This document shows, piece by piece, positions 1-8,963 of a DNA stretch of 64,000 nt. Under the pieces are notes generated by a model. It had not been told where the DNA came from. It saw only the letters and a list, made by a program, of their open reading frames with translations, and did no database searches. Both the position numbers and the translations under genes were made by a program. Origin of the DNA: an uncultured Ruminococcus sp. (GTDB lineage Bacteria > Bacillota > Clostridia > Lachnospirales > Lachnospiraceae); the NCBI GenBank assembly GCA_934359255.1, contig CAKRLG010000001.1, positions 62,001 to 126,000 of the forward strand. Direction: 5' to 3'. Position 1 is the first letter of the stretch. Each line of letters starts with the position of its first letter.

Positions 1-1060
1 TCTTACCGCTCTTTGCAGACTCATAGATTGCTTCCAGTACACGGGTAACCACTGCAGCCTGTGCAGGTTTCACTACCTGTTCGGCTCCGTCTGCAACGAT
101 GTGGTAGAACAGTTCCTGTTCATAATCCCCTGCCGGTTTTTCTTCTCCTGAGAAGAATGCTACTCCTTCACCTGATAATGCCGGTTTCTCTACTACCTGT
201 TTGTTGTGGTGGATGTAGTTGATCCGCAGGCCGTCTTTCATGTCTGCTCCTGCTTTTGTTCCGCACAGACTTGTCTTGGCCTCGTCAACCTCCAGTGTGT
301 TCAGTGCCCAGGCTGCTTCCAGCTCGATCACTGCACCGTTTTTCATACGGATGAATCCGAAAGCGGAATCTTCTACACAGAATTCCTTCGGATCCCAGTT
401 TCCAAAGGCATTTCCCTGATTGGTCTGGTCAGCCAGTTTGTGGAAGGTCTGTCCTGTTACAGACTCTACTTCATAGTTGTCCATCATCCATAAAGTCAGA
501 TCCAGTGCATGGGTTCCGATATCGATCAGTGGACCGCCGCCCTGTTCTTCTTCATTTAAGAATACCCCCCAGGTAGGAACTGCTCTTCTTCTGAGGGCAT
601 GGGCTTTTGCAAAGTAGATCTCTCCCAGTTCGTCAGCCTTGCACATTTCTTTCAGATACAGGGAATCTGGACGGTAACGGTTCTGGTATCCGATGTTCAG
701 GATTCTTCCTGTTTTCTCTGAAGTCTCCACCATCTTCTGTGCTTCTGCATAATTCTTTGCCATCGGTTTCTCACACATAACATCTTTTCCTGCTTCCATA
801 GCTGCGATAGAGATCTCTGCATGGGAGCGGTTCGGTGTGGTTACATATACAACATCCAGGTCCTCTTTGATAAGTTCCTGATAGTCTTCAAATACTTTTG
901 CATCTTCTGTGCCATATTCTTCTTTTGCTTTCTCTGCACGGTCTTTGATGATGTCACAGAAAGCTACGATCTCATAGAGACCACTTTTCTTCATAGCCGG
1001 AAGGTGTTTTCCGTTGGCGATTCCTCCGCATCCTACGATTCCTGCTTTTAATTTTCTCAT
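1..1060 (-). CDS. Gfo/Idh/MocA-family oxidoreductase, C-terminus outside window
   Basis: The frame opens at ATG 1060, behind the ribosome site AAGGAGATAAT, and stays open for 353 codons to the window edge, so the protein is cut at its C-terminus. The N-terminus (AGIVGCGGIANGKH, residues 6-19) is the Rossmann NAD(P)-binding turn. Residues 97-99 are the family EKP motif, whose lysine is usually catalytic. GGGPLIDIGTHALDL carries the D-x-G-x-H motif of the active site. The family oxidises or reduces sugars, inositols and keto-sugars. It is probably the last gene seen of the leftward sugar operon that starts near 10.8 kb, separated from the TIM-barrel gene upstream by a 171-bp repeat. The family is certain; the substrate is unknown. 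Confidence 0.93.
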   Translation of the reverse strand, partial: MRKLKAGIVGCGGIANGKHLPAMKKSGLYEIVAFCDIIKDRAEKAKEEYGTEDAKVFEDYQELIKEDLDVVYVTTPNRSHAEISIAAMEAGKDVMCEKPMAKNYAEAQKMVETSEKTGRILNIGYQNRYRPDSLYLKEMCKADELGEIYFAKAHALRRRAVPTWGVFLNEEEQGGGPLIDIGTHALDLTLWMMDNYEVESVTGQTFHKLADQTNQGNAFGNWDPKEFCVEDSAFGFIRMKNGAVIELEAAWALNTLEVDEAKTSLCGTKAGADMKDGLRINYIHHNKQVVEKPALSGEGVAFFSGEEKPAGDYEQELFYHIVADGAEQVVKPAQAAVVTRVLEAIYESAKSGK

Positions 1061-1093
1061 GATATTATCTCCTTTTTCTTTATTCTAGATGTT

Positions 1094-1117
1094 GGGGTCA
1101 AAAGGGATTTTGACCCC
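1094..1117. repeat. Short perfect hairpin GGGGTCAAAA / TTTTGACCCC
   Basis: A perfect 10-bp inverted repeat with a 4-base loop, lying between the 171-bp repeat and the start of the oxidoreductase gene. The right arm resembles the TTTTGACCC near the 3' end of the repeat next door, so it may be a relic of the same element. There is no U-run, so it does not look like a normal terminator. Confidence 0.6.
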
Positions 1118-1120
1118 TTT

Positions 1121-1291
1121 GATACCGGATTGTTCCGTACTTCGTACTCTCACAATCCTCAAAAACATTCGCAATCCGCTCATTTTTCTTCGAAAAATGG
1201 CTACTTACTCATGTTTTTGGCGGGTCCCAAGTTCAGAAATCTTCTTGCAAGCAAGCTTGCGTCAGATTTCAGACCTTTTGACCCTGGTATC
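1121..1291 (+). repeat. 171-bp structured repeat, copy A
   Basis: This stretch is nearly identical (5 differences in 171) to 39665-39835. It is closed by GATACC (1121-1126) and GGTATC (1286-1291). Inside are three hairpins: GGATTGT/ACAATCC (1127-1133 / 1152-1158); AAAAACAT/ATGTTTTT (1161-1168 / 1211-1218) enclosing CATTTTTC/GAAAAATG; and TCAGAAATCT/AGATTTCAGA with one mismatch (1233-1242 / 1264-1273). In copy B the closing stem is GATATC/GATATC, so a C-G pair has become T-A. No convincing ORF is contained. It sits between two genes of one operon and would be transcribed from the minus strand. Confidence 0.85.
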
Positions 1292-1301
1292 TTATTCTAT
1301 A

Positions 1302-2222
1302 TTAAATCACAAACTGTTCCAGATATCTCTTGCTGAGGATCAGAGAATTCTCAACCTTTTCCTTGGAATCTTCAAAGGCCTTGTCCTCGACCTCAATGCA
1401 TGTATAGCCGTCATATCCGATATCCGTAAGTGCTGATACATATTTTCCCCAGTCCACATCTCCAAGTCCCGGGAGCTTCGGTGACATGTATTCCAGCGGA
1501 TATGCCATGGTGCCGCAGGATTCCAGCTTGTCTTTGTAGATCTTGATATCTTTGTAGTGGACATGGAAGATCTTATCTTTGAACTCATAAAGCGGGCGGA
1601 TATAATCGATCATCTGCCAGATAAAGTGAGATGGATCGTAGTTGATGCCCAGATGGTCACTGTCCAGGATCCGGAATACTTCTCTCCAGATCGGCGGTGT
1701 TGTCATCAGGTTCTGTCCTCCCGGCCACTGATCCTCTCCGAAAAGCATCGGGCAGTTTTCGATGGCGATCTTCACGTCACATTCCTCAGCCAGTTTTATG
1801 ATCGGCGGCCAGATCTCTTTTACCAGTTCCAGGTTCTCCTGTACATTTTTGGTCTGGTCCCTTCCGATAAATGTGGTGACCATGCCCACACCTAATTTCT
1901 TACTTGCAAGGATCACCTGTTTCAGGTGTTCCACAGCGGCTGCGCTTTTCTCTTTATCTGCCGCCATCACGTTTGGATAATAGGCCAGTGACGAGATCTC
2001 CACTCCTGATTTTTTTGCATATTCCACGATATGCTCTGCATATGTATCATCCTGGTTGACCCGTTCTGCATCGATATGGCTTACACCGGCATATCTTCTT
2101 TCTGCTTTTTCCTGTGGCCAGCATGCCACTTCCACACACTCAAATCCCTGCTCAGACGCAAAATCCATCATCTCTTCATAGGTCCAGCTGTCAAGGATCG
2201 CTGTAACAAACCCTAATTTCAT
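1302..2222 (-). CDS. TIM-barrel sugar phosphate isomerase/epimerase-like protein
   Basis: A 306-residue protein of the xylose-isomerase-like TIM-barrel superfamily (AP endonuclease 2 / IolE / sugar epimerase type). Visible metal-site style motifs are IAIENCPM, NYDPSHFIWQ, FHVHYKD and a final CIEVEDKAFED, giving the Glu-Asp-His-Glu pattern of divalent-metal epimerases. It follows the second TIM-barrel gene (2265-3143) by about 40 bp in the same direction, so the two are probably co-transcribed. It is similar in plan but not close in sequence to that neighbour, which suggests two different steps rather than a recent duplication. The gene context (two Gfo/Idh oxidoreductases, sugar ABC importer) points to sugar or polyol catabolism. 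The exact reaction cannot be read from sequence. Confidence 0.88.
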   Translation of the reverse strand: MKLGFVTAILDSWTYEEMMDFASEQGFECVEVACWPQEKAERRYAGVSHIDAERVNQDDTYAEHIVEYAKKSGVEISSLAYYPNVMAADKEKSAAAVEHLKQVILASKKLGVGMVTTFIGRDQTKNVQENLELVKEIWPPIIKLAEECDVKIAIENCPMLFGEDQWPGGQNLMTTPPIWREVFRILDSDHLGINYDPSHFIWQMIDYIRPLYEFKDKIFHVHYKDIKIYKDKLESCGTMAYPLEYMSPKLPGLGDVDWGKYVSALTDIGYDGYTCIEVEDKAFEDSKEKVENSLILSKRYLEQFVI

Positions 2223-2264
2223 AGGAATGTCCTCCTGTTTCTTCCTGTCTCTGTGATATCTGTA

Positions 2265-3143
2265 TTATTTCTCCCATGGAGTTGGTGTGAACTCTCCGCC
2301 TCTGCACCATTTCAGATAGTTCAGTGCGTGGAGCTGTCCGGTCATCTCCAGTTCTCCGTTGTATACCGGATCATGATATCCCTCGATACAGATATCATCC
2401 TCATATCCGTTGCTTCTCAGGATAGAAATGATATCTCTCCAGTTTGTGTCACCAAATCCAGGCATACGGTGCCATACGAACGGAACTGCTCCGGAGATAC
2501 CGCCGTGTCTTACTGCATCCCAGTCGATGGTCGCATCTTTTCCATGTACATGGACGATCTTTTTGCACCATTTTCTCAGTTCTGTCACAGGGTCGATCAG
2601 CTGTACCATCTGGTGGGTCGGCTCCCATTCCAGACCGAAGTTGTCATTCTTTACTTCCTCGAACATCACTTCCCAGGCTTTCGGGTTGAAACCGATGTTG
2701 CAGGTAGCATGTTCCCAGGTTCCATCCATCAGACAGTTTTCGATGCCCAGTTTCACGCCTTTTTCTTCTGCAAGGTCTGCCAGTTCACGGAACACTTTTC
2801 CAAACTCTTCGTATGCGGATTCTACCGGTTTTCCTTCCCAGGCTCCTGCAAAGGTGCTTACGTGGGTAGCTCCGAATTTTTCAGCAGTGCAGATCACCTT
2901 TTCCAGTGTCTTTCTGTGCTCCGGATACTGAATCGGGTTACAATAATATCCCAGGGTAGTGATCTTGGAATCTGTTCCTGCAAGGATTTTATCTGTGGTC
3001 AGTGCCAGTTTGTCAAGATCTGTTCCTTCCAGTGACATATGGAAATTAAGAGAAAATGTTTCGAATCCTTTTCCCACAAATCCTTTCAGCCATTCTTCTG
3101 CCACGGGTCCCGGAACGCAGGTTCCGATTTTAATCTGTTTCAT
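2265..3143 (-). CDS. TIM-barrel sugar phosphate isomerase/epimerase-like protein
   Basis: A 292-residue xylose-isomerase-like TIM barrel. The start is set at ATG 3143 (MKQIKIGTCVPG) because AGGAGG lies just upstream; the frame extends 20 codons further but those residues do not look like the family. Metal-ligand-like motifs are LGIENCLM, LEWEPTHQMVQ, VHVHGKDA and CIEGYHDP. The gene lies 67 bp after the Gfo/Idh gene at 3211-4275. Enzymes of this fold paired with Gfo/Idh oxidoreductases are known in inositol, keto-inositol and 3-keto-glycoside pathways. The substrate is unknown. Confidence 0.88.
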   Translation of the reverse strand: MKQIKIGTCVPGPVAEEWLKGFVGKGFETFSLNFHMSLEGTDLDKLALTTDKILAGTDSKITTLGYYCNPIQYPEHRKTLEKVICTAEKFGATHVSTFAGAWEGKPVESAYEEFGKVFRELADLAEEKGVKLGIENCLMDGTWEHATCNIGFNPKAWEVMFEEVKNDNFGLEWEPTHQMVQLIDPVTELRKWCKKIVHVHGKDATIDWDAVRHGGISGAVPFVWHRMPGFGDTNWRDIISILRSNGYEDDICIEGYHDPVYNGELEMTGQLHALNYLKWCRGGEFTPTPWEK

Positions 3144-3210
3144 ATTTGTTTCCTCCTGTTCTGTTACATGCACTCTCGGAGAACATGTACAACTGTTTTT
3201 CATTTTTATG

Positions 3211-4275
3211 TTATACCTGATCCTGAAATTCGATCACCTGGTTTGTCTCCGCTGACCGGAAGATCGCTTCCATCAGTTTCATCACGCGCATCACCTGGAA
3301 CAGTTTAATCTCAGGCTCTGCTCCGTCCCGGATCACTGCAACTACATTTCTGTGGAAATCTGCAATATCTCCGGATACTTTTGGTAAGTCCTCTTTCACA
3401 ATGGTATCTTCCCGTCTCGGTGCCATGGTTTTGGTCAGACCGGCTGCTGTCTTAACCGGTACTACCGTCTCTTCCGTCATACCGGTCTTACGGATGATCT
3501 CACCGTTTAACTGCCAGTCCCTGATCACTGCGGTACCGTCTTCTCCCAGTACATACCATCTCGGCAGGGAGATATAATTGTTGGTGCCGACTTCCACCAG
3601 GACTTCCGTTCCGCCTTCAAAAGTCAGGATGGCAGTGAATCCATCGTCCACTTCCTGGTTGGTAACATTGGTAAGTGATGCGTATACGGTCTCGATCTTT
3701 CTGTCACCGTACATATATAAGATCTGGTCCAGCAGATGTACACCCCAGTCCAGAACCATTCCACCACCATGTACTTTTTCTTTTCTCCAGTCACCCGGGA
3801 TTCCTCTTGAACCATGGACACGGCTCTCGATTCGGAAGACATGTCCCAGTTTCTGCTCCTCTACAAGCTTTTTGATGATCAGGAAATCATCATCCCACCG
3901 TCTGTTCTGGTGTACTGTAAGTAATTTTCCCGTCTCTTTGGCTGTATTTTCCATTTCCAGCAGATCTGCGGAAGATAATGTCACCGGTTTTTCCGATATT
4001 ACATTTTTTCCTGCATGCATGGCACGGATGGCGATGGGTTTGTGGCAGTCATTCGGAGTGGCGATCAGAACCACATCGATCTCCGGATCTGCCAGCATGG
4101 CTTCTTCTGTTTCATATACAGAAAAGCCCTTCTCCTTCGCTTCTTCTCTCTTTTCTTCCTTGATGTCATAGATGCCACCGATTACAGCTTCCGGAACATT
4201 GGAAAGGATCTCTGTATGCCATCTGCCCATTCCGCCATATCCGATCAGTCCGTAAACTACTTTGTTTTCCCTCAT
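3211..4275 (-). CDS. Gfo/Idh/MocA-family oxidoreductase
   Basis: A complete 354-residue member of the NAD(P)-dependent Gfo/Idh/MocA family. The N-terminal turn reads GLIGYGGMGRWH, then comes EKPVTLSSADL with the family EKP motif, and later GGGMVLDWGVHLLDQ with the active-site Asp and His. The start ATG follows GGAGG by a normal distance. It differs clearly from the partial family member at 1-1060, so the operon carries two distinct dehydrogenases. It lies directly downstream of the solute-binding protein gene, past a hairpin (4292-4323) that probably lowers read-through into the enzyme genes. It probably oxidises or reduces the imported sugar. Confidence 0.92.
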   Translation of the reverse strand: MRENKVVYGLIGYGGMGRWHTEILSNVPEAVIGGIYDIKEEKREEAKEKGFSVYETEEAMLADPEIDVVLIATPNDCHKPIAIRAMHAGKNVISEKPVTLSSADLLEMENTAKETGKLLTVHQNRRWDDDFLIIKKLVEEQKLGHVFRIESRVHGSRGIPGDWRKEKVHGGGMVLDWGVHLLDQILYMYGDRKIETVYASLTNVTNQEVDDGFTAILTFEGGTEVLVEVGTNNYISLPRWYVLGEDGTAVIRDWQLNGEIIRKTGMTEETVVPVKTAAGLTKTMAPRREDTIVKEDLPKVSGDIADFHRNVVAVIRDGAEPEIKLFQVMRVMKLMEAIFRSAETNQVIEFQDQV

Positions 4276-4291
4276 TTTGAACCTCCATTGT

Positions 4292-4323
4292 AAAAACAGC
4301 GGCTGATGAACACCATCAGCCGC
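4292..4323 (-). terminator. Hairpin with U-run between binding-protein and enzyme genes
   Basis: Read on the minus strand, GCGGCTGATG pairs perfectly with CATCAGCCGC around a 5-base loop and is followed by TGTTTTTA. It lies between the solute-binding protein stop (4332) and the next gene. It looks like a partial terminator or mRNA-stabilising hairpin inside the operon, as often found after binding-protein genes that need high expression. Confidence 0.7.
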
Positions 4324-4331
4324 CGCCTCTA

Positions 4332-6038
4332 TTACTTACTTAATTCTTCGTTGATTTCTTTAAGAATCTGGTCACCGCCCTGACTCTTCCAGTTCTCAAC
4401 AAAAGTATCGAATTCGCTGATATCTGCTTTTCCCATAACGATTTTTGAGAATGTTTCTTCTTCCATTTTCTTCAGATTGGCCCATTTTGTTTCCATGGTT
4501 TCTGTCTGACCGTTATATGCATTGTAAACCGGTACATATTCGTCATTTACAGAAGGAGCATCTCCGACCAGAATGGACACAAGTCTCGGAAGGTTGTTTT
4601 TGGCAATGTCACTGTCCAGATTCCATTTGTCCAGACTGAAGTCATCGTAAGGCTCTTTTTTCAGTTTTGTAACTGCTTCCATATCACTCTTTAACAGTTT
4701 GTGTGTTGAGAAGTCAACATCATCCATGGTGATTTCTCCTGCAAGATATTTGGTCAGAACATCATAAGATACTTCAATTTCATCTGCATTGTCATAGGTG
4801 TTGTACAGAGGATAGAAGTCCGCAGTACCCATTTCTGTGGTAGAAACACCTTCGTCTACCCATTTCTGCTCATTTTTGATCAGGTAATTGACAATCTTAA
4901 ATGCAGCTTCCGGATTCTTGCATGCTTTGCTTGCTACTACATATTGTGTTGTAGGCTCTGCCATATGAGTGTAATAGTTTCCATCCTCAGATAATGGTGT
5001 AAAATATGCCTGCCAGTCTGCCGCACCTGCCAGTGTAGCATCTGCTACGGTATAACCACACCACCATGGTCCAAAGAAGATTCCGACTTTACCGGACAGA
5101 AGAGGTTCTTTACTGTCACTTCTTACAAGCATTTCCGGATCGATCAGTTTATTTGTATACAGTTCTGAGATTTTTTCCAGAGCATCTCTGGTTTCCGGCT
5201 GGATAGAACCATACTCTACAGTTCCGTCCTCACCCTGCAGCCAGTACTGTGGATAAGACTGAAAACTGCTGAACAGCGGATCCAGACCATACTGATTTCC
5301 TCCGATTGCATTCATATGATCGGAATTACTTGGTCCGAGAATACCAATCGTATCATCCTCTCCGTTTCCATCCGGGTCCTGAGTAACAAACGCTTCTGCT
5401 ACTTTTACCAGTTCATCCCATGTTCTCGGAGCCTCCAGTCCGAGTTTGTCCAGCCAGTCCTGACGGATCCACATCTCGTTGATTCCACCTGCTGTTATGG
5501 CCGGAGCCGGAATCGCCATCAGTTCTCCATCTTCATTGGTGATACATTTCTGCAGCTCTTCACCGCCGGATTCCACATAGCTTTTCAGTGCATCTGAAGC
5601 ATAATCATCAAAATATTTATCCAGTGGCTGGATCATATCATATTTCAAAAGTGCTCTGTACTGTGTCGCATTTACGTTCATCAGTTCCGGAACTGTATTA
5701 CTTCCGATACACAGATTCATTTTCTCTTCAAAGTCTGTGGATGATGCAACCCAGTCATATACAACCTCAATATTAAGATCTTCTTTCAGAAAATCTATGT
5801 ATGGATTATCGTCATAAGTCATTCCATCCGGAAGCTTGGCATTTGGATTCAGAGAACCACCAAGATGAACCGTTACGGTTTCCGGATATTTGGACAGCGG
5901 CAGATCTTCTTTTGCTGTTCCTTCTGCCTCACTTACTGCCTCTTTCTGTGTACTCTCTTCTGATTTTCCGCATCCTGCCAGTGAGGTAACGGCCAATGCC
6001 ATTGCACTGGCAAATGCGATCAACTGTTTCTTTTTCAT
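4332..6038 (-). CDS. Sugar ABC transporter solute-binding lipoprotein (YtcQ/LipO type)
   Basis: A 568-residue extracellular binding protein. The N-terminus is a lipoprotein signal: a lysine-rich start, a hydrophobic stretch, then SLAGC with the lipid-modified Cys at residue 23. The rest has the features of family 1 carbohydrate-binding proteins, including WIRQDWLDKLGLEAPRTWDE. The ribosome site AAAGGAGG precedes the ATG. It forms a unit with the two permease genes upstream (6053-6937, 6950-7840). No ATPase gene is present; importers of this LplABC/YtcQP type usually share a common MsmK-like ATPase encoded elsewhere. It captures a saccharide or glycoside outside the cell; the ligand is unknown. 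Confidence 0.93.
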   Translation of the reverse strand: MKKKQLIAFASAMALAVTSLAGCGKSEESTQKEAVSEAEGTAKEDLPLSKYPETVTVHLGGSLNPNAKLPDGMTYDDNPYIDFLKEDLNIEVVYDWVASSTDFEEKMNLCIGSNTVPELMNVNATQYRALLKYDMIQPLDKYFDDYASDALKSYVESGGEELQKCITNEDGELMAIPAPAITAGGINEMWIRQDWLDKLGLEAPRTWDELVKVAEAFVTQDPDGNGEDDTIGILGPSNSDHMNAIGGNQYGLDPLFSSFQSYPQYWLQGEDGTVEYGSIQPETRDALEKISELYTNKLIDPEMLVRSDSKEPLLSGKVGIFFGPWWCGYTVADATLAGAADWQAYFTPLSEDGNYYTHMAEPTTQYVVASKACKNPEAAFKIVNYLIKNEQKWVDEGVSTTEMGTADFYPLYNTYDNADEIEVSYDVLTKYLAGEITMDDVDFSTHKLLKSDMEAVTKLKKEPYDDFSLDKWNLDSDIAKNNLPRLVSILVGDAPSVNDEYVPVYNAYNGQTETMETKWANLKKMEEETFSKIVMGKADISEFDTFVENWKSQGGDQILKEINEELSK

Positions 6039-6052
6039 TCTTTTTCCTCCTT

Positions 6053-6937
6053 TTATCCTTTTACTGATCCCAGTGTGATACCCTCTACAAAGTATCTTTG
6101 CAGGAACGGGTAAACGATCAGTACCGGTATCATAGCTATAAATATTTTTGCAGAATCCAATGAAAGGTTATTTAATTTCATTGCCTGCGCGATCTGATCC
6201 ACGTTCATCGTGGAATAATCCAGGGTTACTACCATCTGCTGGATGTAGGTCTGCAGTGGGTAACTGGTCTGTCTTGTACTTAAAACCATTCCCTGGAAGA
6301 ATTCATTCCAGTACATAACCATGGTGAACAGTGCAACTGTTGCAACCATAGGCTTTGCCAGCGGTACGTAGATAGATATCAGATTTCTCCAAGGTCCGCC
6401 GCCATCGACAAAACATGCTTCTTCCAGTTCTGTTGGAAGATTTTTGAAAAAGTTTACTGCAAGGATTACATTGAATACCTGAAGTCCTGTTCCCAGTACC
6501 AGTCCGAAAATGTTATCCATCAGATTATAATTTTTCATGGTGATATACCACGGAACCGTACCTCCGTTGAATAACATGCAGAATACGAAGATCCACATAA
6601 AGATATCTCTTTTCGGGAACTGTTTTTTCGTTCTGGATAACGGAAATGCCGCCATAAGGATACATACCATACTGATTCCTGTTCCCAGTAAAACCCTTTT
6701 AATAGATACCAGAAAGGAACCAAAGAATGCGGTCTCTCCCATGATCTTCTTATAGGAGAGCAGGTTGAAGCCAACCGGCCAGAGAGCAACCTGTCCCGCA
6801 TTGACTGCTTCCCTGCTGCTCAGGGATACACAGAGAACGTACCATACAGGTACAATACAGATCAAAGTAACTGCAATGAGAATCACTACATTTAAAATAT
6901 CAAAAATCTTTGATCCGAGGCTTTTATTCTCAATCAT
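6053..6937 (-). CDS. Sugar ABC transporter permease (YtcP/LplC type)
   Basis: A 294-residue inner-membrane permease with about six hydrophobic segments. The cytoplasmic EAA loop that contacts the ATPase reads EEACFVDGGGPWRNLISIYVP. The C-terminus ends FVEGITLGSVKG, typical of the CUT1 MalG-like partner. The ATG is preceded by AGGAGG. It lies 12 bp after its partner permease gene and 14 bp before the binding-protein gene, so the three are clearly one transport operon. Confidence 0.93.
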   Translation of the reverse strand: MIENKSLGSKIFDILNVVILIAVTLICIVPVWYVLCVSLSSREAVNAGQVALWPVGFNLLSYKKIMGETAFFGSFLVSIKRVLLGTGISMVCILMAAFPLSRTKKQFPKRDIFMWIFVFCMLFNGGTVPWYITMKNYNLMDNIFGLVLGTGLQVFNVILAVNFFKNLPTELEEACFVDGGGPWRNLISIYVPLAKPMVATVALFTMVMYWNEFFQGMVLSTRQTSYPLQTYIQQMVVTLDYSTMNVDQIAQAMKLNNLSLDSAKIFIAMIPVLIVYPFLQRYFVEGITLGSVKG

Positions 6938-6949
6938 AGTTACAACCTC

Positions 6950-7840
6950 CTAAAACAGTTTATAACCGGTAAATTTATCTGCCAGCCAGTAACCAAGCGT
7001 AATCAACACAAGACTGATCACAGATTTGAACAATCCAACAGCTGTTGCCAGTGAATACTGGAGATTCTGCAGACCGGCTCTGTATACCCACGTGTCAATA
7101 ATATCACCTGTTGAGTAAACCAGCGGGTTATACAGGTTATAAATCTGGTCGAATCCTGCATTCAGGATATTTCCAAGAGACAAGATAGCCAGAAGTGCTA
7201 CTGTTGTTTTGATACCCGGTAAAGTTACATGCCAGATTCTTTTGAATCGTCCGCAGCCGTCTACTGCCGCAGCTTCGTACAATGATCCATCCACGCCCAG
7301 GATCGCCGCAAGATAAACAACTGTGTTATAACCGAATCCTTTCCAGATATCCGTACCGATCACCAGAGGCTGGAAAAGCTTTGCTTCGCCAAAGAAGTTG
7401 ACTGCATCGCCTCCAAAGAATCCTATGATCTGATTCACCGGTCCTGTATAACCGAAAATATTCAGCACGATCTTCGCAAGAATAACCCATGAAAGAAAAT
7501 ACGGTAAATATACGATTGTCTGGATCGGACGTTTCATTTTTTTCACTGCCAGTTCATTTAATAACAAAGCAAAGACCAGCGGGATAATAATATTTCCGAT
7601 AATCTTGCCAACGGCAATGACAACTGTGTTACGTAAAACCTGTGCAATGTCACTCATCTGAAACATATACTCAAAATTAGCCAGGCCAACAAATTTTGAA
7701 TGGAGAATGCCCTGTCCCGGATTGTAATCCTGAAAAGCCATAACAATTCCGAACATTGGAACAATGCTGAAAAAGAACAGCCACAGTAATGCAGGGATCA
7801 GCATGATGTAATAGTGTTTCACAAATCTTTTGATGTACAT
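6950..7840 (-). CDS. Sugar ABC transporter permease (LplB/YteP type)
   Basis: A 296-residue permease of the CUT1 MalF-like class. It starts MYIKRFVKHYYIMLIPALLW and carries the EAA loop YEAAAVDGCGRFKRIWHVTL. About six membrane spans are visible. GGGAGG lies before the ATG. It is the first gene of the transporter group; the two-component genes upstream end in their own terminator (7937-7972), so a promoter is expected in the gap 7841-7940, but none with a good -35 box is evident. Confidence 0.93.
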   Translation of the reverse strand: MYIKRFVKHYYIMLIPALLWLFFFSIVPMFGIVMAFQDYNPGQGILHSKFVGLANFEYMFQMSDIAQVLRNTVVIAVGKIIGNIIIPLVFALLLNELAVKKMKRPIQTIVYLPYFLSWVILAKIVLNIFGYTGPVNQIIGFFGGDAVNFFGEAKLFQPLVIGTDIWKGFGYNTVVYLAAILGVDGSLYEAAAVDGCGRFKRIWHVTLPGIKTTVALLAILSLGNILNAGFDQIYNLYNPLVYSTGDIIDTWVYRAGLQNLQYSLATAVGLFKSVISLVLITLGYWLADKFTGYKLF

Positions 7841-7936
7841 GAGTAAACCTCCCTTCCTTTATGGATAGTTTATCCTGTTATCATATTTTCCACTAGACGA
7901 TATTGTTTCAGATTCCACAGGGGTTTTTTTGATTTC

Positions 7937-7972
7937 AAAAAAAATGTTCGAATTAAATCGAACATTTTTTTA
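7937..7972 (-). terminator. Intrinsic terminator overlapping the response-regulator stop
   Basis: TGTTCGA (7945-7951) pairs with TCGAACA (7958-7964), flanked by A- and T-runs on both sides, so it could work in both directions. The stop codon of the response regulator (7953-7955) lies in the loop, so the last codons of the gene form part of the terminator. Confidence 0.85.
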
Positions 7973-8963
7973 ACCTGCTTGCATATTCTGTTGGCGTACA
8001 TCCGTATTCCTTTGAAAATACCTTTGTGAAATAATAAAAATTGTCATATCCCAGATCCGATGCGATCTGGGTGATATTTTCTGTTCCTTTTTCCATCTTC
8101 CGGGCAGCCGCATGCATTTTTCTGCTGATCACATAGTTATGAAAGGTATCACCTGTTATCTCCTTAAATCTCGTGCTGAAATAACTTCTGCTCATTCCGA
8201 TCTGTGCTGCTGCCTCTTCTGACTTCAGATTTTCTTCTATATGCTCGTCTGTATACAGGATCACTCTTGCAAACATATAAATATCCTTTGTTTTATCCGT
8301 CTGCAGACACGTCTGATACAGATTTTCCTTCCAGTTCTTTACCCATTCCAGCATCTCGTCCACAGAAGATAAGGATGGAAATTCAAGTTCTTCTCCTGTG
8401 AGTTTCTGGAAGCTGTGGAAACTTTTTATAAAAACCCTTTCAGCAGTCCGCAGCTCCACGCCCCGGGTTATCTCGCACAGTCTGTTAAACTCACAGTCAT
8501 TAAAGATCCATCTGGTATTCGTCCACGCTTTTTCCAGCCTTTTCTGGAGTCCGGAATCCTCCTTCCGGGGTTCTTTTTTCGACTGATTTTCCTTATACTT
8601 TCTTTCTACAAGTTCCAGAATCTGGTCACACTCATCCCCATCAAAGCTTATTTTGGATATGTAATCCAGGGCTCCCAGTCTCAGGGCACTCTGTGCATAA
8701 CGGAAATCTTCATACATAGAAAAGACTACGAATTTCACCTCCGGATATTCTTTTTTACACATTTTCATCAGTTCAATTCCATCAATCTCCGGCATGTCTA
8801 TATCCGTGAATACAATATCCACTTCATTATCCTTCAGAAATTCCAGTGCTTTACGGCCATTCTGGACATCCCCCACAACTTCAAATCCATATTTGCCCCA
8901 ATCCATTATAGAAATCAAACCTTTTCTTGCCAGTTTATCATCATCTACAACCAATACCTTCAT
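7953..8963 (-). CDS. Response regulator, receiver plus AraC-type DNA-binding domain (YesN-like)
   Basis: A 336-residue regulator. Residues 1-120 form a CheY-like receiver: VLVVDDDKLARKG carries the acidic pocket, DIVFTDIDMPEIDG the phosphorylated Asp, and VVFSMYEDFRYAQ the switch region. The last 100 residues form two AraC helix-turn-helix units (AAAQIGMSRSYFSTRFKEIT and IASDLGYDNFYYFTKVFSKE). It starts inside the stop of the kinase gene (ATGA overlap), so the two are translationally coupled. It most likely activates the adjacent sugar ABC operon in response to the extracellular sugar. Confidence 0.95.
   Translation of the reverse strand: MKVLVVDDDKLARKGLISIMDWGKYGFEVVGDVQNGRKALEFLKDNEVDIVFTDIDMPEIDGIELMKMCKKEYPEVKFVVFSMYEDFRYAQSALRLGALDYISKISFDGDECDQILELVERKYKENQSKKEPRKEDSGLQKRLEKAWTNTRWIFNDCEFNRLCEITRGVELRTAERVFIKSFHSFQKLTGEELEFPSLSSVDEMLEWVKNWKENLYQTCLQTDKTKDIYMFARVILYTDEHIEENLKSEEAAAQIGMSRSYFSTRFKEITGDTFHNYVISRKMHAAARKMEKGTENITQIASDLGYDNFYYFTKVFSKEYGCTPTEYASRLKKCSI

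Noticed and set aside
1089-1436. Plus-strand frame of 115 codons across the 171-bp repeat
   Set aside because: It runs from the repeat into the antisense of the TIM-barrel gene; no ribosome site and no protein likeness. The same happens at copy B (39635-39907).
2253-3035. 260-codon plus-strand frame opposite the second TIM-barrel gene
   Set aside because: Mirror frame of a well-supported gene with metal-site motifs; no family signature.
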